Shown: positions 6,282 to 8,099 of the stretch, in pieces
How the letters are laid out: each line of letters begins with the position of its first letter
Position numbering within the stretch: position 1 is the first letter of the stretch
Source: a bacterium
Lineage (GTDB): Bacteria; Krumholzibacteriota; Krumholzibacteriia; LZORAL124-64-63
Assembly (NCBI GenBank): GCA_030591105.1
Contig: JAUVBS010000078.1
Span: forward strand, 1-8,099
Length of the DNA: 8,099 bases
Direction: 5' to 3'
Position numbers and translations under genes: made by a program
The notes under the pieces: model-generated
Databases searched by the model: none
What the model was told of the DNA's origin: nothing
The model's input: only the letters and a program-made list of their open reading frames with translations

Positions 6282-6296
6282 GCACATTCTATGCCA
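6280..6296 (-). promoter_or_regulatory. Candidate sigma-54 (-24/-12) promoter for lptC-lptB-rpoN
   Basis: The minus strand reads TGGCATAGAATGTGCTT. Against the sigma-54 consensus TGGCACG-N4-TTGCW it matches TGGCA fully, three of four bases in TTGC, and the final W. The invariant GG and GC are exactly ten bases apart. Transcription would start near 6270, giving a leader of about 214 bases before lptC. Because rpoN is the third gene downstream, this would make sigma-54 control its own expression. No matching activator site was identified, and the CG after TGGCA is replaced by TA. Confidence 0.4.
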
Positions 6297-6343
6297 TCAC
6301 TGCAATTGGCGTTTTGATAACGAGATATCCCCGCGCATCCGGG

Positions 6344-7351
6344 CTAGAGCAGCCCTGCGCGCAACACATCGTGAATGTGCAGCAGTCCGAGCGGTCGCTG
6401 CTCTTCATCGACGACGATCAAGAGGGTTACCGGCCCTTCGCTACGCTCTTCCATCATGCGCAGGGCGGTCGCCGCGAGGGTGTCGGGACCGATGGTCGTC
6501 GGCCGGTGGCCCATGGCGCGGGAGATCGGCAGATCGAGAGCGAGTTCCTCTTTGAGCAGGACGCGTTTAACATCTCCGTCGACGCAGACCCCGACCAGCT
6601 GCCCGTCGTCGTCGACGACACAGGTACCGCCGAGCCTCTTGCCGACGATTTCAGGCAGCGATTCACGCAGCGTCAGCCGGTGCGATACGATGGGCAGCTC
6701 GTCACCACTGTGCATCAGCTCCGATACCCGCAACAGCAGGCTGCGACCGATAACGCCGCTCGGATGAAAGGCCGCAAAATCGTCTGCATTGAAGCGGCGG
6801 GCCTTGAGCAGGGCGACGACCAAGGCGTCACCCATGACGGTAGCCGCCGTGGCGCTGGTCGTCGGCGTCAGATCAAGAGGGCACGCTTCCCGTGCGACCG
6901 TCGTGGCCAAAACGATGTCGCTACCGCGGGCCAGTTCCGAAGTCGTCGCACCGGTGATCGCGATGGCGGTCATGCCGAAGTGTTGGCACTGGCTGAGTAG
7001 ACTGATCACCTCGCGGTTGCTACCGCTACGGCTGATGGCGATCAGCACATCGGCTCGCCGCACGATACCGATATCGCCGTGGGACGCCTCGACCGGGTGG
7101 ATGAAGAAACTCGGCGTCCCCGTGCTGGTCAAGGTCGCTGCTAGTTTGCGGGCCACGAGACCGGATTTACCCAAGCCGGTCACCAGCACCCGACCAGGGC
7201 AGGCCAAGACGATTCGGACCGCGCGGACGAAACTCTCATCGACGCGCTCGCCGATCGCATCGAGAGCTTCGGCCTCCTGCCGGAAGGTCCCGCGACCAAG
7301 GTCGAGAATCTCCTGATCGCTCAGTTGGTCTGGCCTATCGTTCACCGTCAT
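6344..7351 (-). CDS. kdsD: D-arabinose-5-phosphate isomerase (KpsF/GutQ family)
   Basis: This enzyme interconverts ribulose-5-phosphate and arabinose-5-phosphate, the first committed step towards KDO. The 335 residues comprise an SIS sugar-isomerase domain (about 40-185) and two CBS domains (about 210-262 and 275-335). Four residues described as catalytic in E. coli KdsD are all present at a constant +3 offset: Lys62 in GLGKSG, Glu114 in SGSNRE, Glu155 in AREACP and His196 in FHPSG. The motif GDALVVALLKARRF (174-187) is also typical. The frame is open upstream to 7519 with an Arg/Gly-rich extension that overlaps kdsC; the ATG at 7351 gives the normal family length and an ATGA overlap with the kdsC stop, so I chose it. 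The gene ends at 6344, before the 287-bp gap. Confidence 0.96.
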   Translation of the reverse strand: MTVNDRPDQLSDQEILDLGRGTFRQEAEALDAIGERVDESFVRAVRIVLACPGRVLVTGLGKSGLVARKLAATLTSTGTPSFFIHPVEASHGDIGIVRRADVLIAISRSGSNREVISLLSQCQHFGMTAIAITGATTSELARGSDIVLATTVAREACPLDLTPTTSATAATVMGDALVVALLKARRFNADDFAAFHPSGVIGRSLLLRVSELMHSGDELPIVSHRLTLRESLPEIVGKRLGGTCVVDDDGQLVGVCVDGDVKRVLLKEELALDLPISRAMGHRPTTIGPDTLAATALRMMEERSEGPVTLLIVVDEEQRPLGLLHIHDVLRAGLL

Positions 7352-7995
7352 GTTTCCTGTTCGTCGGGGGCCGAGGCGGTCTCGTCGGGACGGGGCTGCC
7401 ACACTTTCTCGCCGAGGCGCATTAGTGCCTGACCGTACAGCCGTGAGCTCTTGAGCACCAGATCGGTGACTTCGCGCACCGCGCCGCAGCCGCCCGCCGC
7501 CCGGGTCACGTAACGGCACTGCGCCTTGACCTCGTCCGGCGCGGCCGGCACGGCCACCGGCAAGCCGACCGCGTATAGAGCGGGCAGGTCGATCAGATCG
7601 TCGCCGACATAGAGCGCTGCTTCGGCGTGGCAGCCGGTCTCCTCGCAGATTTCCGCCAGAGCCGCCTGCTTGTCGAACCGCCCGATCTTGATCGACGCGA
7701 AACGCAGTTCCCGGGCTCGCTGCTCCACGATGGCACTGTTGCGGCCGGTCAATACCGCCAATTTCAGACCGACCGTACGTGCCATGACCAGACCGAGACC
7801 ATCGCGTGTATCGTATTCCTTGAGCGCCTCACCCCGCGGGCCGTAGATCAAGTTACCCGGTGTAAGTACACCGTCGGCATCGAACACCAACAGGCGCACC
7901 TGCGCAAACGCCGCGGCGAGTTGCTCCCCGACAGTCGCCACCGCAGCGGCGTGGTAACCGTCATCCGTCAGTGGCGGCCAGGGTCGATCGTTCAC
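7348..7995 (-). CDS. kdsC: 3-deoxy-D-manno-octulosonate 8-phosphate phosphatase
   Basis: This HAD-superfamily phosphatase hydrolyses KDO-8-phosphate to free KDO, the product then activated to CMP-KDO for the LPS inner core. The 215-residue protein has the motifs of the KdsC (C0) class with no cap domain: DADGVLT at 39-45 with Asp39 as nucleophile and Asp41 as acid/base, the TGRNS motif at 83-87, Lys109 and GDDLIDLP at 131-138. The YVTRAAGGCGAVREV stretch at 162-176 closely matches the E. coli C-terminal active-site tail. Residues 1-30 and the last 25 or so are extra relative to E. coli KdsC and look poorly conserved. The GTG start overlaps the kdsA stop and follows AGGAGG at seven bases. The preceding KdsA makes its substrate. 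Gene order places kdsC before kdsD, the reverse of E. coli. Confidence 0.95.
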   Translation of the reverse strand: MNDRPWPPLTDDGYHAAAVATVGEQLAAAFAQVRLLVFDADGVLTPGNLIYGPRGEALKEYDTRDGLGLVMARTVGLKLAVLTGRNSAIVEQRARELRFASIKIGRFDKQAALAEICEETGCHAEAALYVGDDLIDLPALYAVGLPVAVPAAPDEVKAQCRYVTRAAGGCGAVREVTDLVLKSSRLYGQALMRLGEKVWQPRPDETASAPDEQET

Positions 7996-8099
7996 CGGAT
8001 CGCCTCCTGGTACTGGACGCGAAACCGGCTGAGTGCGCCGATCAGCGGTGCGAAGCGCGCCAGCGGCATTTGGCTGCCGGCGTCGCTGAGCGCCCTTGC
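7992..8099 (-). CDS. kdsA: 3-deoxy-8-phosphooctulonate synthase, C-terminal fragment (cut by window end)
   Basis: Only the last 35 residues and the TGA stop are in the window; the rest lies beyond position 8099. The readable ending begins ARALSDAGSQMPLARFAPLI, which resembles the C-terminal ALSDGPNQ-PL segment of KdsA, the enzyme joining arabinose-5-phosphate and PEP into KDO-8-phosphate. The stop codon overlaps the GTG start of kdsC. Identification rests on this short match plus the context of kdsC and kdsD immediately after it. A gene of about 270-290 codons would be expected. Confidence 0.8.
   Translation of the reverse strand, partial: ARALSDAGSQMPLARFAPLIGALSRFRVQYQEAIR
8003..8008 (-). 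promoter_or_regulatory. Ribosome-binding site for the kdsC GTG start
   Basis: AGGAGG on the minus strand lies inside the last codons of kdsA and ends seven bases before the GTG at 7995. It is a strong Shine-Dalgarno that supports use of this non-ATG start and coupling to kdsA. Confidence 0.75.

Larger units (their letters stand above)
6057..6343 (-). other. Intergenic region between kdsD and lptC
   Basis: This 287-bp stretch is the only long gap among otherwise tightly packed genes. It carries no recognisable protein or RNA gene and no strong intrinsic terminator; only a short CCCG/CGGG stem with no T-run follows the kdsD stop. The kdsD-proximal half is relatively AT-rich and holds a sigma-54-like promoter at 6280-6296 and an inverted repeat at 6256-6281. 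A second perfect repeat lies at 6209-6226. It is the likeliest place for an internal promoter of the lptC-lptB-rpoN unit. In most relatives with this gene order the spacing is much shorter, so this could be gained regulatory sequence or a remnant. Confidence 0.6.

Noticed and set aside
7352..7519. N-terminal extension of the kdsD frame by 56 codons
   Set aside because: It overlaps kdsC completely, is Arg/Gly-rich, and would place the catalytic residues far from their usual positions. The ATG at 7351 aligns with family members.

Overview
This is an 8.1-kb, GC-rich stretch of a Gram-negative chromosome. All eleven genes lie on the minus strand, so the transcription order runs from high to low coordinates. 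The order is kdsA (3' end only) - kdsC - kdsD - [287-bp gap] - lptC - lptB - rpoN - hpf - hprK - PTS EIIA - EIIB - EIIC (cut by the window start). The KDO and LPS-transport genes show that the organism builds an LPS outer membrane. The combination of rpoN/hpf with hprK and a mannose-family PTS is unlike the gamma-proteobacterial arrangement (lptB-rpoN-hpf-ptsN-rapZ). It fits deltaproteobacteria-like lineages (Desulfobacterota, Myxococcota) or related diderm candidate phyla. This assignment is an inference from gene order and composition only.

Region 1 (6344-8099) carries three steps of CMP-KDO precursor supply. KdsD isomerises ribulose-5-P to arabinose-5-P, KdsA condenses that with PEP to KDO-8-P, and KdsC removes the phosphate. 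The genes overlap by four bases each (GTGA, ATGA), so they are probably translationally coupled.

Region 2 (6057-6343) is the only sizeable non-coding stretch. It has no convincing gene. It does hold a good match to a sigma-54 (-24/-12) promoter pointing towards lptC-lptB-rpoN, plus two perfect inverted repeats.

Region 3 (4699-6056) encodes LptC, apparently a lipoprotein, and LptB, the ATPase of the LPS exporter. The lptA gene that usually sits between them is absent, and lptC and lptB overlap by GTGA.

Region 4 (2562-4652) encodes sigma-54 and a long-form hibernation promoting factor.

Region 5 (1-2535) encodes HPr kinase/phosphorylase followed by EIIA, EIIB and EIIC of a mannose/sorbose-family PTS. 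EIIA-EIIB-EIIC overlap by four bases each. HPr, EI and EIID would be expected just beyond the window start. rapZ and ptsN are not present.

Overall this is a conserved housekeeping locus with some unusual arrangement details. I see no mobile element, CRISPR array, tRNA/rRNA or clearly novel system. Several true starts lie downstream of the longest open frames and were placed by ribosome-binding sites and family alignment.
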